Shown here: positions 29,884 through 38,568 of the stretch, in pieces
How positions within the stretch are numbered: the stretch's first letter is position 1
Layout: each line of letters opens with the position of its first letter
Assembly (NCBI GenBank): GCA_026419775.2
Contig: JAOPGA020001331.1
Coordinates: 1-47,358, forward strand
Source of the DNA: Acrasis kona
Taxonomy: Eukaryota; Heterolobosea; Eutetramitea; Acrasida; Acrasidae
Direction of reading: 5' to 3'
Length of the DNA: 47,358 nucleotides
Position numbers and translations under genes: made by a program
The notes under the pieces: model-generated
The model's input: only the letters and a program-made list of their open reading frames with translations
Database searches by the model: none
Told to the model about the DNA's origin: nothing

Positions 29884-31029
29884 ATGATCGAAGCCCGTGT
29901 GTGCAAAAAGCGGATTGTCAGAAGAACATTTATACGCTACATACGTACATCCAAAGCGAGAGAAAGCAGGCGATGCATAGTGAAAGATGTTAGACCAGGA
30001 AAAACAGTAGGTACCACAGACCAGAAATACTACCCCAACTACCTTGTGGATAATGATGGGATATCCATGGAACACCCCAAACCGTTCGATAATCTTATAA
30101 GAGATGACGAGCCGCAGGCATTCTTGTCTGATTGTCTGGAGGAGTTAAACAGTGCAGTTAAAGCGACTGGAATGCTCTATGTGGTGGAGGATCGAGGTTC
30201 GGGGAAACAATACAGCACGGCAACCTTTTGGATTCTTAAGCTAAACGACAAAGAATCTTGTCGCTACCTCGCCACAGTAATTCACGTTTGTCAGGGTTTT
30301 GATCCTTTTAACACCAAATTCTACGTCTCGAGAAAGGACCAACATACAGATTTATTGGAAGCATTTTGTAGAGGAGAGATGAATAGGTTTTATGAAGTCG
30401 TACCTGTGAAGAGTTTGATACATTCAAGAAAAAACTACGTTGAAAAACTCTCAGAGCTTCAACATTCCGAGAATTTAGATCCAGAGTATGGAATACAACC
30501 GCATCCGATACTAGACGTAATGTTTTTAACATGCCCAAATGACTTTAAGGTTGGTGAAGGACTAAAATTATCACAAAAAAATCTCGACAAGCACAGCTTT
30601 TTTGCCCTTCCTGGATTCCACGATGTTAATGAGGTCGCCGAAACCGACTGCTATTCATCCACCATGTACAAAGTACCTTCCGCCTCAGACCTCCTGTATT
30701 TAAATCAATCGGTGTCAACGGGTAGAATAATAAAGCCGGGTGCAATTTCCACAGTTGTCATGACTGCTGCAGTTGGATCATGCGGAGGGCCTCTAATAAA
30801 CGGAAGAGGAGAAGTATTTGGAATCTTTATTGGAGGCTTATCGGATTCTTATCACATTGAACCAGAACTGAAGAATTCGGATGTTGACTGGGACTTTGAC
30901 AGGACGTTAGATGAGAATAAGAAGAAACATACATTAAGATCTAGAAACCGAAACCTTGCAATAACTGTGCAGCACAAAGGATTCAGAATGTTAATTGATG
31001 AGCTCAGATCAGAGAATTCACAATGTTGA
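29884..31029 (+). CDS. Chymotrypsin-fold (PA clan) protease with a cysteine nucleophile
   Basis: This intronless gene of 381 aa has an ATG start and TGA stop. The C-terminal active-site segment is AAVGSCGGPLINGRGEVFG. In trypsin-like proteases this is GDSGGP, so Cys300 occupies the place of the catalytic serine. His134 (LATVIHVCQG) and Asp211 (ILDVMFLTC) fit the other triad positions and spacing. GxCGG is the motif of 3C-like cysteine proteases of RNA viruses, but the rest is not recognisably viral and the gene sits among host genes. The N-terminal about 30 residues are very basic with no clear signal peptide; a mitochondrial or nuclear location is possible. An alternative is an inactive trypsin-like protein. 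Substrate unknown. Confidence 0.65.
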   Translation: MIEARVCKKRIVRRTFIRYIRTSKARESRRCIVKDVRPGKTVGTTDQKYYPNYLVDNDGISMEHPKPFDNLIRDDEPQAFLSDCLEELNSAVKATGMLYVVEDRGSGKQYSTATFWILKLNDKESCRYLATVIHVCQGFDPFNTKFYVSRKDQHTDLLEAFCRGEMNRFYEVVPVKSLIHSRKNYVEKLSELQHSENLDPEYGIQPHPILDVMFLTCPNDFKVGEGLKLSQKNLDKHSFFALPGFHDVNEVAETDCYSSTMYKVPSASDLLYLNQSVSTGRIIKPGAISTVVMTAAVGSCGGPLINGRGEVFGIFIGGLSDSYHIEPELKNSDVDWDFDRTLDENKKKHTLRSRNRNLAITVQHKGFRMLIDELRSENSQC

Positions 31030-31068
31030 ACATGTCAATATATATAAACTTTGTACAAATATTCTTTA

Positions 31069-31784
31069 TTACTTGATCGCGGTAATCAACCACTTGCCAT
31101 TGATCTCACTCTTCTTGAATGCAAAGTTCCGGAACTTTATTCCAACATCCTCTAGGTTCAATTCAAGGTCGGCAGATCTAGCGTCTGGTGCGAGCTCAAT
31201 TGTACGGTTCATGCTGTCAAGTCTGAGCAGAACATCATCGTGAACAGTGTACTGCCATTGTTAGTTTCCGCATAAGTAATTAAATGAATACATACACTAA
31301 CATTAATTAAAGTTTCATCAAATCCTTTTTCTAAACCGTACACAAATATACTTCTTATTTTAGTATCGATTATGTTTAACCTGCTGTATTGGTAACTATA
31401 GCCTTGATCGTTCATGTAACTCATCCACGTAAACACACTTTGAAATGCTTGCTCTGTTAGATAGGGTGCAACGCCATTGATATCTTTATCCAGTAACATA
31501 GGGTATACTTTATTGTATATATCTTTTGCAAAGTCTATAAAATCGTCTTCAATGAAAGTTGGATCTATGAATCTTTTATGCAGCATTTTTTGAAAACCTG
31601 GTACAGGAAGCTTCATATGAAGTTTTTCATGAGGAAATTTTGTGGACCAAGTATGACCTTCGCTCAAACCTGCACCTTGAAATCGTAGATATTCTTGAGA
31701 CGATATTTGATCTATCGAATAGCATCTTCTGTATACACGCTCCAAGTTTCTATTGAATGTTGATCTTAACAACTTCAAGCTCAT
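31069..31784 (-). CDS. Tim44/mL45-like mitochondrial protein
   Basis: Exons 31784-31296 and 31251-31069, separated by a 44-nt intron starting GTATGT, give 223 aa (both exons are whole codons). The N-terminus is basic and hydroxylated (KLLRSTFNRNLERVYRRCYS), a typical mitochondrial presequence. The rest has the Tim44/NTF2-like pattern: FIEDDFIDFAKDIYNKVYPM, then YLTEQAFQSVF, a LNIIDTKIRSIFVYG strand, and after the splice YTVHDDVLLRL with a closing GKWLITAIK. This family includes mitoribosomal mL45/Mba1, which links ribosomes to the inner membrane. I cannot decide between mL45 and another Tim44-like factor. It is convergent with the protease gene, 39 bp apart. Confidence 0.65.
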
Positions 31785-32110
31785 TTGAACAAACTCGGTT
31801 GATGGTAATGAAAATTACAAGTTACAAACAACTCAGAGCATTCCAGAGAGCATTTTAATTTATTTTTGAAGACAAGTATTATACAAATATTGATTGATGT
31901 ACTAACAGCATAATTGAGTTAGGGAAAAGAACGGTTCATATTTCTGACGCAAATTATAACTTCATCTGCTTTTTTCCGGAAATTGTAAACCCTGAAAACT
32001 CATTTCTCAATTAGACCTTTTTACTTTTTTGGACAAGTTCGAAAGTATATCCAACCTCATCAAGAAAAATATTGAAGGTTGAAAAAAAAATCGAATTCTG
32101 CACAAACACC
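31785..32110. promoter_or_regulatory. Divergent intergenic region
   Basis: These 326 AT-rich bases lie between the start codons of the Tim44-like gene (minus) and the membrane protein gene (plus), and presumably carry both promoters. No ORF, RNA gene or repeat is seen. Confidence 0.5.
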
Positions 32111-34024
32111 ATGAAGCCTTCGTTAATGTTACTGATACTATTAATAATGGTATCTTTTTGTAGAAGATGCATCGACGGATACAATATTTCGGTCAGGCTC
32201 GACAAGTTTGATCCTCGTGCTCTTGAAGGAGCCGATCAATTCATCGTCAGTGCGAAAGTTAGCGAACTTAGCATCAAAGACCTTAACTGGGATGTAGCTG
32301 GACGAGCACAGGACGTCATAGTGCTAGCATCAAATGAAGCATTCATGGATCTCACATCATACTCGTTGAGGGCACTTCTTTTCGTGAGAAGGGAGACATT
32401 TACTGCCAACATTACACGTGGATCGGCCAACTGCACAGATATAAGTTGGGAGCATGTACTCAAACTCCTGCTATTAGATTTTAAAAGATACTATCAGAAA
32501 AGTCCAGCTCTTCTACAGAATCCTGTGACCGTCTCATATATGTATAATGAAACATTTCAATTGAATCCAAAAAGATGCTTGGTTGAAAAAGACTCGAAGA
32601 TTAGCTGCGGAAGAAAGAAAAATTCATTTGATTCGATTATGAGAAATGTGGTTCCATTGTTCCAAATTGTTCTGATGGTTATTTTTACCTTCAAGTTTTG
32701 TAGTGGACGCATGATCGACAAGATACACCCCGGCCACATTTTCGTTGCAATTTATTCCACAACCTATCGATATTTAAAAAGGGGTAATCCATCGACTTTT
32801 GGACAAGATTCAAGTTTAATCGTTGAACGAGCATTGTATTGTATGTATTGGGTAATTATTTCAATTTTAATCTTTCTCGCATATTATCTCAATCTCTACC
32901 TCTCGGAGAGTACCTGTATGTTTTGTAACGTGTCTGCCATGATATTATGTTTAATATGGATAATAATATTTTTATATTATTTTTGGAACAATATTACAAA
33001 CAACAACACTACAGAAGGCATAGGGAAATCAATCAACAACAGTTCAGAAGAAAAAGAGGAGGAATTAGTTGACTGCACAGAAGAAATAACAGGCGAAGCA
33101 ATTATCGACAACCACAGCGGTACGATTAAATTCTCCGGGATTTGTAGACGAAAGGTGTCGTTGAACCCAGTCAACCATACCGTTGTGACTTCAAAGAAAG
33201 ATACACCGAGTTCTCCAAACACTAATGGGGGAAAACCAGAAAACTTGGATAAGGGAAACACATGGATTAAACCATGTTTGGCTGTGTTATTATTGATAGC
33301 GTTTTATCTATTTTGGGTGGCAACATTTGTCTATTGTACTTTTTCAACAACGCAGCATATTTTTTATACTTATGCTATTCCTATTGTGTATGTATCAATA
33401 ACACTCGTATCATGTCGGACTGCATATATTGAGGAGGAACCTGAAAACAGGATGGAGATAACTGTGATATCATCCTTTGTTGCTCCTCCTTTGTACTCTG
33501 TAGTTTCAATGATAGTTCGAGTATCTCTGGGGTATGCTCAAGTATTTTCTCAAATGCCCTCCCAAGGGTACGTTGTTTGTGTTATAATTTTGATAGCTTG
33601 GTGTGCGGTTTGCACTTATGCAAATCTAGTTACAATTATAAGGAAAGAAATCTCAGGAATACAAAAAGGGACAATAATTCCTAGTACTTGTAACAAGATT
33701 CTCCAGACATTCCATAGGAAGGAGATTGGACAGTTGATTATATACTTATGTTTGTTTGGATTTGCACAATGCTTGTTGTTCTTTATTGTCATCTCATTTA
33801 ACGTCCAAAATCTAGGCTCCTCTCCAGTAACTGTGATGTTGGCACTACTTGCCACCATTCCTAACTTTATTCAAAATTATTTGTTGCCTTCGGGTGCAGT
33901 TTCTAATGAACAAACAAAAACTTTATCACAACGGAATAATGGCTATGCACCGCTTTCCCAAGTTGACGATGAGAATTTAGAATTACAAAGCCTAGATACC
34001 ACAGATGCAACCTCACCAGTTTAA
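32111..34024 (+). CDS. Polytopic membrane protein with an N-terminal ectodomain
   Basis: The product is 637 aa from the ATG at 32111; the longer frame would use a TTG at 32072. A signal peptide (MKPSLMLLILLIMVSFCRRC) precedes a roughly 170-residue predicted extracellular domain with NxT/S sites (NITRGSANCT) and paired cysteines. About nine membrane segments follow, beginning VVPLFQIVLMVIFTFKF (near 195), YWVIISILIFLAYYL and AMILCLIWIIIFLYYF. A hydrophilic cytosolic loop (about 300-385) is acidic and Ser/Asn-rich. A second helix bundle and a cytosolic tail close it. I do not recognise a family; a receptor- or transporter-like role is possible. The next plus-strand gene also encodes a multi-pass protein (7TM-RGS). 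Confidence 0.75.
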   Translation: MKPSLMLLILLIMVSFCRRCIDGYNISVRLDKFDPRALEGADQFIVSAKVSELSIKDLNWDVAGRAQDVIVLASNEAFMDLTSYSLRALLFVRRETFTANITRGSANCTDISWEHVLKLLLLDFKRYYQKSPALLQNPVTVSYMYNETFQLNPKRCLVEKDSKISCGRKKNSFDSIMRNVVPLFQIVLMVIFTFKFCSGRMIDKIHPGHIFVAIYSTTYRYLKRGNPSTFGQDSSLIVERALYCMYWVIISILIFLAYYLNLYLSESTCMFCNVSAMILCLIWIIIFLYYFWNNITNNNTTEGIGKSINNSSEEKEEELVDCTEEITGEAIIDNHSGTIKFSGICRRKVSLNPVNHTVVTSKKDTPSSPNTNGGKPENLDKGNTWIKPCLAVLLLIAFYLFWVATFVYCTFSTTQHIFYTYAIPIVYVSITLVSCRTAYIEEEPENRMEITVISSFVAPPLYSVVSMIVRVSLGYAQVFSQMPSQGYVVCVIILIAWCAVCTYANLVTIIRKEISGIQKGTIIPSTCNKILQTFHRKEIGQLIIYLCLFGFAQCLLFFIVISFNVQNLGSSPVTVMLALLATIPNFIQNYLLPSGAVSNEQTKTLSQRNNGYAPLSQVDDENLELQSLDTTDATSPV

Positions 34025-34150
34025 TAAAAAATCGGGCTTTACTAATACAACTCTTCATCAAGAATGCAACTTTTCAAAATCAATTTTATACATATTCTCG
34101 ATCCAACCATTTCTTTCTCATAAAATTTTTGATGGCATATACACATTCTC

Positions 34151-34321
34151 TTAATCAGTTTTGTACATCCTCTGAACAAGACGCGATGTGTTAGAAACTG
34201 TCTTTGCCAATCCCTTCTTTGTGAAGCCTCCCACCTGATGTTCGGCTGTATCAGATTCAAACCACTCTATGAATCCACGAATGCACGGCCACCAAAAAGC
34301 AACTTCGATAATGTATCCCAT
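34151..34321 (-). CDS. Possible small protein, 56 aa
   Basis: An ATG-started minus-strand ORF fills the 450-bp gap between two plus-strand genes. It begins MGYIIEVAFWWPCIRGFIEW, hydrophobic and Trp-rich, and then turns basic (FTKKGLAKTVSNTSRL, ending YKTD). Composition looks like a small membrane-associated protein, for instance a respiratory-complex or import subunit, but I recognise no family. Its only support is codon texture and position. Confidence 0.35.
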   Translation of the reverse strand: MGYIIEVAFWWPCIRGFIEWFESDTAEHQVGGFTKKGLAKTVSNTSRLVQRMYKTD

Positions 34322-34474
34322 TGAATACTAAATAAAAAGTCTGTATTTTTTGAAAACTCTAATACCTCGATGAAGCACGATAGGACGGTAAAAAGAGACA
34401 CTCCTTATGCAAAAGAAGGTTGGTTGAGGAGCAGAGGAGGGTGAGACAATTTTCGCTAAATATAGCAGTTTGTG

Positions 34475-35919
34475 ATGTTTGACGTGAACGACAGTAGAAA
34501 ATCTGCGATGAATAACACAAACAGCACCAACAATTCGTCGTCACCCACACCAATTCCATTATTTTATGACGATACCCCGTTTTCAATCGGCTTTAGTGCT
34601 GCTCTGAGTAAGTTCCGATTACATTGCCAATCTAATCATGCAGCTGGCGTGTCTGGATTGTGGATAATATTTCTAATAACATTGGTTCTTATTTTAAGAA
34701 ACAGGCCACACATTAAAGCAAGAAGTCCGCTACTAATCATAGTGACACTGCTTTCAGGATATGCCTTCATTTTCATTTCAAATCTCCGTGTGGACGTTGG
34801 GAGGAGAATTTTCCCTTGCTTCATATTCACATTCTCATCAATAGTACTTACTTTAGGATTCTTTTCACCTGTGATGGTGAGAACAAGTAGATTGATGTCC
34901 ATGTACGCTCTGAGTTTGCATCAAGCCAAATTAACCAAGGAGCAAGACATGAGAGCTAACAAGAGCATACGCACTAGAGTCAAGCTGTTGTCTCTTTTGG
35001 TTACAAAAAGGTTTTCTGCAATACTATGGTGTTCCTTAACGTCATTACACATCTCTGTTTGGCTGTTAAGTACTGGAATTTATAGTGCAGCAGGCCCCCA
35101 ATTTCTATATACTACAAACAGCTGCTCTGTTGATATGTACCTGCTACTAGTTCCCATTATAGGTATTATTCTATATTTCATGTTCCAGTTGATGTTTATC
35201 GTTATTGTGTTTGCTGCAAGAATGAGGGACACGTACGGTATTGTATTGGAGTTGTTCCTTGTTATCACAGGATACTTTATAGCATCTATAGTGGTGCTCA
35301 TCACTAACGTCTTGCCATCATATTCCAACCATACAGAGTACATATTTGTGAGTTTATGGTTCGCAGAGTTTGCTATTATTTGGGATAGTTTTGTTATGGC
35401 CTTCATTCCATCCGTTCTCAGCATCATGCCATCCAAAGAGTTGACCAAAGATGAAGACTTGGGTACTTTTTTGACAAATGAAAAGCAAAGAAATAGTTTG
35501 AAAGAGTATGCAGTGAGGTCATTGTGTCCAGAAGATCTACGTAAGTGTTTTTTTCGGTTAATTTTCTAATCTAAACAGTGTGTTGGGAAGAAATACAAAC
35601 ATTCAAAAAATGTACAAACGACCACGAGAGAGCGGTCATTCTAGAAAAGATTTTTGATTTGTTTTTGAAGCCGAACTCGCCTATGCAACTGAATTTACAA
35701 GAAAGCACCATTTCACTTTCACACATTGAAAATGCTCTGGGTGGTTTCTTCCAGTTACAGGACTCTCCCATACAACTTCAGCCAAAAGAAATAGATGATT
35801 CTCCGTGTGATTCCCCGAAGCCCATAATGTCGACCACCATGCTGGATGACCTGGAGTCTAATGTTGTGCTAAACATGATTGATGTTTATAAGAGGTATAA
35901 AGATTCGAGGAGAAGGTAG
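34475..35919 (+). CDS. Seven-transmembrane protein with C-terminal RGS domain
   Basis: Exons 34475-35540 and 35579-35919 around a 38-nt intron (GTAAGTG...AACAG) encode 468 aa. The splice restores CPEDL|LCWEEIQTFKKC, the opening of an RGS domain (SxENLxFWxExxxFK). The N-terminus is Asn/Ser-rich with glycosylation sites. Seven hydrophobic helices span about 55-330 (for example LWIIFLITLVLILRN, MYLLLVPIIGIILYFMF, FAEFAIIWDSFVMAF). The RGS domain occupies about 340-425 and a Ser/Pro/Asp tail follows. RGS domains speed GTP hydrolysis by G-alpha; 7TM-RGS fusions are known from plants (AtRGS1) and many protists. The ligand is unknown. Pairing the regulator with a receptor-like body suggests self-contained G-protein control at the plasma membrane. 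Confidence 0.88.
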
Positions 35920-36117
35920 AGATACAAATGTCGTGACAAGTGCGACCTTAGGACAAAACATTAAATTATCAACATCGTATCAATAAATACATTTCATTTT
36001 TTTGGGATCTGTTTTTGTGACGCATGTTTGGGAGAAGTTTTAAGGATTGTTGTTTGTAGACTAACGATGAATTATATTGTCATAATGAACAGTTGTGTTT
36101 GCGAAAAAGTTTATTTT

Positions 36118-37290
36118 TTACAACAACAATGCAGTCATTACTGCAACTATCAAACCGACGACACTGGTTATTTGACCAGCTCCGCTCGACTCTCTTGAAT
36201 TATCATCTCCGCTTTCATTCGCATTTGGTGCCTTAGAAGTCGATTGGACAGGGGCCCTTGTTGTAGCAGTTGGTGCTGATGAGGTAACCGGGCACGATGG
36301 AGAAGGTGTTGCGGCTACGTTGCATTGGAAACCTTCAAATCCGCGGTTACAGGTGCACACTGTAAAGGAGCATACTCCACGTCCGGAGCAAACATTGGAG
36401 TTATCTGCTGATACTCCATTGCACTGTGAATTAATTGCAGGGCATGAAGTAATGAATGGACCAGCGATGGCCAAAACTTGACTCATGTTCAATGGAGTGT
36501 CGAATGCTTGTGGGAATGGATTCATTCCAACAAGTGTGTTCAGGTATGCAGCATGTCTAGCCTCAACTGTAGCAATGGTGGCGGCCGCAGTTAGAATATC
36601 TTTATTGGTAATTAATTGAGCAGCACCATCATAGGCTGATACACCTGTGTTCTCAAGTGCATCTGCAACTTGCAAGAAAGTTGTAAAGTTGTTGCCATAA
36701 CCGAAGTTATAGGTGCACTCTTCAACGGGAACACCACCAAGGCTTTTGATTACTGATGTTAAAGTTGAGACATGTGTTGCTTCATGGTCTGCGACGACGC
36801 TTATGTAGTCACGTACTTGAGCGGAGTATCCTGCAGCAATAACATCAGCTTCAGAAAATTGCTGTAGACCTTGTCTGTAGAATGTGGCCTCCAAGTGTTC
36901 CAAAGTCAAAGCGTAGTTTAAAACTTGAAGGTTTGGCTTTAGTGCTTCTTGTTGTGATGTTGAAAGAGGGGCTGATGTTGTAGTAGGAGCATTTGAAGTA
37001 GTTGGTGCAGATGTTGAGGGTCTTTGAGTGGGTGCGACAGTTGTGGGTGCACTTGAAGTAGTGGGAGCTGCAGTGGTTGGTGCAGATGTTGAGGGTCTTT
37101 GAGTGGGTGCAATAGTTGTGGGTGCACTTGAAGTGGTGGGTGCAGATGTTGAGAGCCTTTGGGTGGGTGCGACAGTTGTGGGTGCACTTGAAGTAGTGGG
37201 TCCTGCAGTGGACATTGGTTCTTCAGACTCTTCTTGTGCGAAGGTCAATGCCAATAGAGCGAACAGTACAAGGTAGATGATGATCTTCAT
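36118..37290 (-). CDS. GPI-type surface protein with ferritin-like and EGF domains
   Basis: An intronless gene of 390 aa. A signal peptide (MKIIIYLVLFALLALTFAQ) is followed by a mucin-like Ser/Thr/Pro region of about 20-residue repeats (SAPTTSSAPTTVAPTQRP). A ferritin-like helical bundle comes next (about 120-290), with possible metal ligands in LTLEHLEATFY, VADHEATHVSTL and VEARHAAYLNTL. A six-cysteine EGF-like module (CSGRGVCSFTVCTCNRGFEG) and a second Thr/Ser/Pro stretch follow. The end SSGAGQITSVVGLIVAVMTALLL looks like a GPI-attachment signal. The ferritin-like part resembles Ferritin_2/Rds1-type stress and surface proteins of fungi and protists. The location is probably the cell surface. 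A role in iron or redox handling, or in adhesion, is inference. Confidence 0.8.
   Translation of the reverse strand: MKIIIYLVLFALLALTFAQEESEEPMSTAGPTTSSAPTTVAPTQRLSTSAPTTSSAPTTIAPTQRPSTSAPTTAAPTTSSAPTTVAPTQRPSTSAPTTSNAPTTTSAPLSTSQQEALKPNLQVLNYALTLEHLEATFYRQGLQQFSEADVIAAGYSAQVRDYISVVADHEATHVSTLTSVIKSLGGVPVEECTYNFGYGNNFTTFLQVADALENTGVSAYDGAAQLITNKDILTAAATIATVEARHAAYLNTLVGMNPFPQAFDTPLNMSQVLAIAGPFITSCPAINSQCNGVSADNSNVCSGRGVCSFTVCTCNRGFEGFQCNVAATPSPSCPVTSSAPTATTRAPVQSTSKAPNANESGDDNSRESSGAGQITSVVGLIVAVMTALLL
36965..37212 (-). repeat. In-frame tandem repeats (about 60 bp) of the mucin-like region
   Basis: Three to four near-identical units encode the S/T/P-rich stretch of the ferritin-like surface protein. 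One unit has an extra 15-18 bp (APTTAAPTT). Such coding repeats change length easily. Confidence 0.85.
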
Positions 37291-37853
37291 TTGTTGTGTT
37301 TTTTTGATTGAGTCTGTTGATTTGATTCTTGGCTATAAAAAGATATTATCGGGTCAAAAAATAGATTTTTATTTATTTTTGGTTCTCTTCTTAACTTTAT
37401 AAGATTGGGCCGATCAAAAATAAAAATCTATTTTTTGACCCGATCGCGGATCGCGTCCCTTTACATTTACAGAATACCTGCCTTTTAAAATACATGCTTG
37501 ATCTGATAGTTGATCTATTTGCAACACTGTAACGAGTAGTAACCACAAAGTCAATAATGAGGTATTTGATAGCTTGGGCAGTCACAAACCAAACCTACTA
37601 GTGAGTTATCTGTTCACACTACCTGGAAGAATAAAGAGATGAAAATGAAACAAATTCTGTCTGCATTGAAAAAGTGGATGTTTAATTTTAATTGTTCGTA
37701 AATAAAGATACGATTATCAAAAATTAGAGCATCTGATTCTCCCTATCTGATGTGACAAAGCAATTCTTTCAATGCACTCTTTTTTATTGATGAGATTACT
37801 CACTTGGAATTTCCATCAATTTTTATTTGTTTTTGTAACCGAAAGTGAACACA
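37291..37853. promoter_or_regulatory. Divergent intergenic region with a perfect inverted repeat
   Basis: This stretch separates the ferritin-like gene (minus) from the TrmL-like gene (plus). Apart from the inverted repeat at 37348-37444, I see only AT-rich sequence. The minus ORF at 37397-37585 has no support. Confidence 0.5.
37348..37444. repeat. 27-bp perfect inverted repeat with a 43-nt spacer
   Basis: The arms 37348-37374 and 37418-37444 are exact reverse complements, starting ATCGGGTCAAAAAATAGATT on the left. The left arm lies 57 bp upstream of the ferritin-like gene start. It could form a strong hairpin in RNA or DNA, or be a tiny MITE. No target-site duplication is evident. Confidence 0.95.
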
Positions 37854-38432
37854 ATGCTGAGGAACATTTCAAATATTGGAACAAGAAACAAATCATGCCT
37901 ACGTAAATACACTTCAAAGATACTAAATATTGTTGGGGAGGAATCGAAAGTTAACTTGGGAAATAATAAACCACACGTTGTTTTGTATGAGCCAGAGATC
38001 GCTCCAAATACAGGGAATATTATTCGTTTATCTGCGAATACAGGATATAACCTACATTTGATTGAACCTTTGGGCTTTTCATTTGACGATGCAAGATTAA
38101 GGAGGGCGGGGCTTGATTATCATGAGTTTGCGGGCGTTTGTATACATAAAAATTTTGATGCATTTTGTGCAGCTGTAAATCCCAATCGAATCTTTGCCAT
38201 CACCACTAAAGGCACCAAAAATTATGATGAACCACAGTACCAACCTGGAGACGCGCTTGTATTTGGACCAGAAACCAGAGGTTTGCCAAAAGAATTCATA
38301 AATGCGCTCCCAGAAGACCAACGCATCAGAATACCAATGATGCCAAATAGTAGAAGTTTAAATCTTTCAAACTCTTGCGCTGTCCTAATATATGAGTCAT
38401 GGAGGCAGTTGAAGTTTATAAATTCTCAATAA
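37854..38432 (+). CDS. trmL: TrmL-type tRNA (cytidine/uridine-34 2'-O)-methyltransferase
   Basis: 192 aa from the ATG at 37854 (a GTG lies 9 bases upstream in frame). A short basic N-terminus ([20 protein letters not shown]) is a likely organelle-targeting extension. The SPOUT fold follows with all TrmL signatures: [20 protein letters not shown] (motif 1), [25 protein letters not shown] (motif 2, part of the AdoMet trefoil knot) and [19 protein letters not shown] (motif 3). The bacterial enzyme methylates the wobble base of tRNA-Leu isoacceptors. Here action on mitochondrial tRNA is likely. Length is slightly above the about 157 aa of the bacterial protein because of the extension. Confidence 0.93.
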   Translation: MLRNISNIGTRNKSCLRKYTSKILNIVGEESKVNLGNNKPHVVLYEPEIAPNTGNIIRLSANTGYNLHLIEPLGFSFDDARLRRAGLDYHEFAGVCIHKNFDAFCAAVNPNRIFAITTKGTKNYDEPQYQPGDALVFGPETRGLPKEFINALPEDQRIRIPMMPNSRSLNLSNSCAVLIYESWRQLKFINSQ

Positions 38433-38568
38433 ATGGTCCTTTCTGCGAGTTAATGATTCTTTACCCGGCTTGATGATGAAGATTCAACAAGATCTGCTCA
38501 ACCAAGAATAGCCAATTGCTTACAAATCTTCCTTCTAAATCAGACAGACCAAACTTGTTCTACACACA

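Noticed and set aside
29884-31029. Viral insertion as the source of the 3C-like protease motif
   Set aside because: No other viral domain, no repeats at the ends, and composition like its neighbours; a divergent cellular PA-clan protein is simpler.
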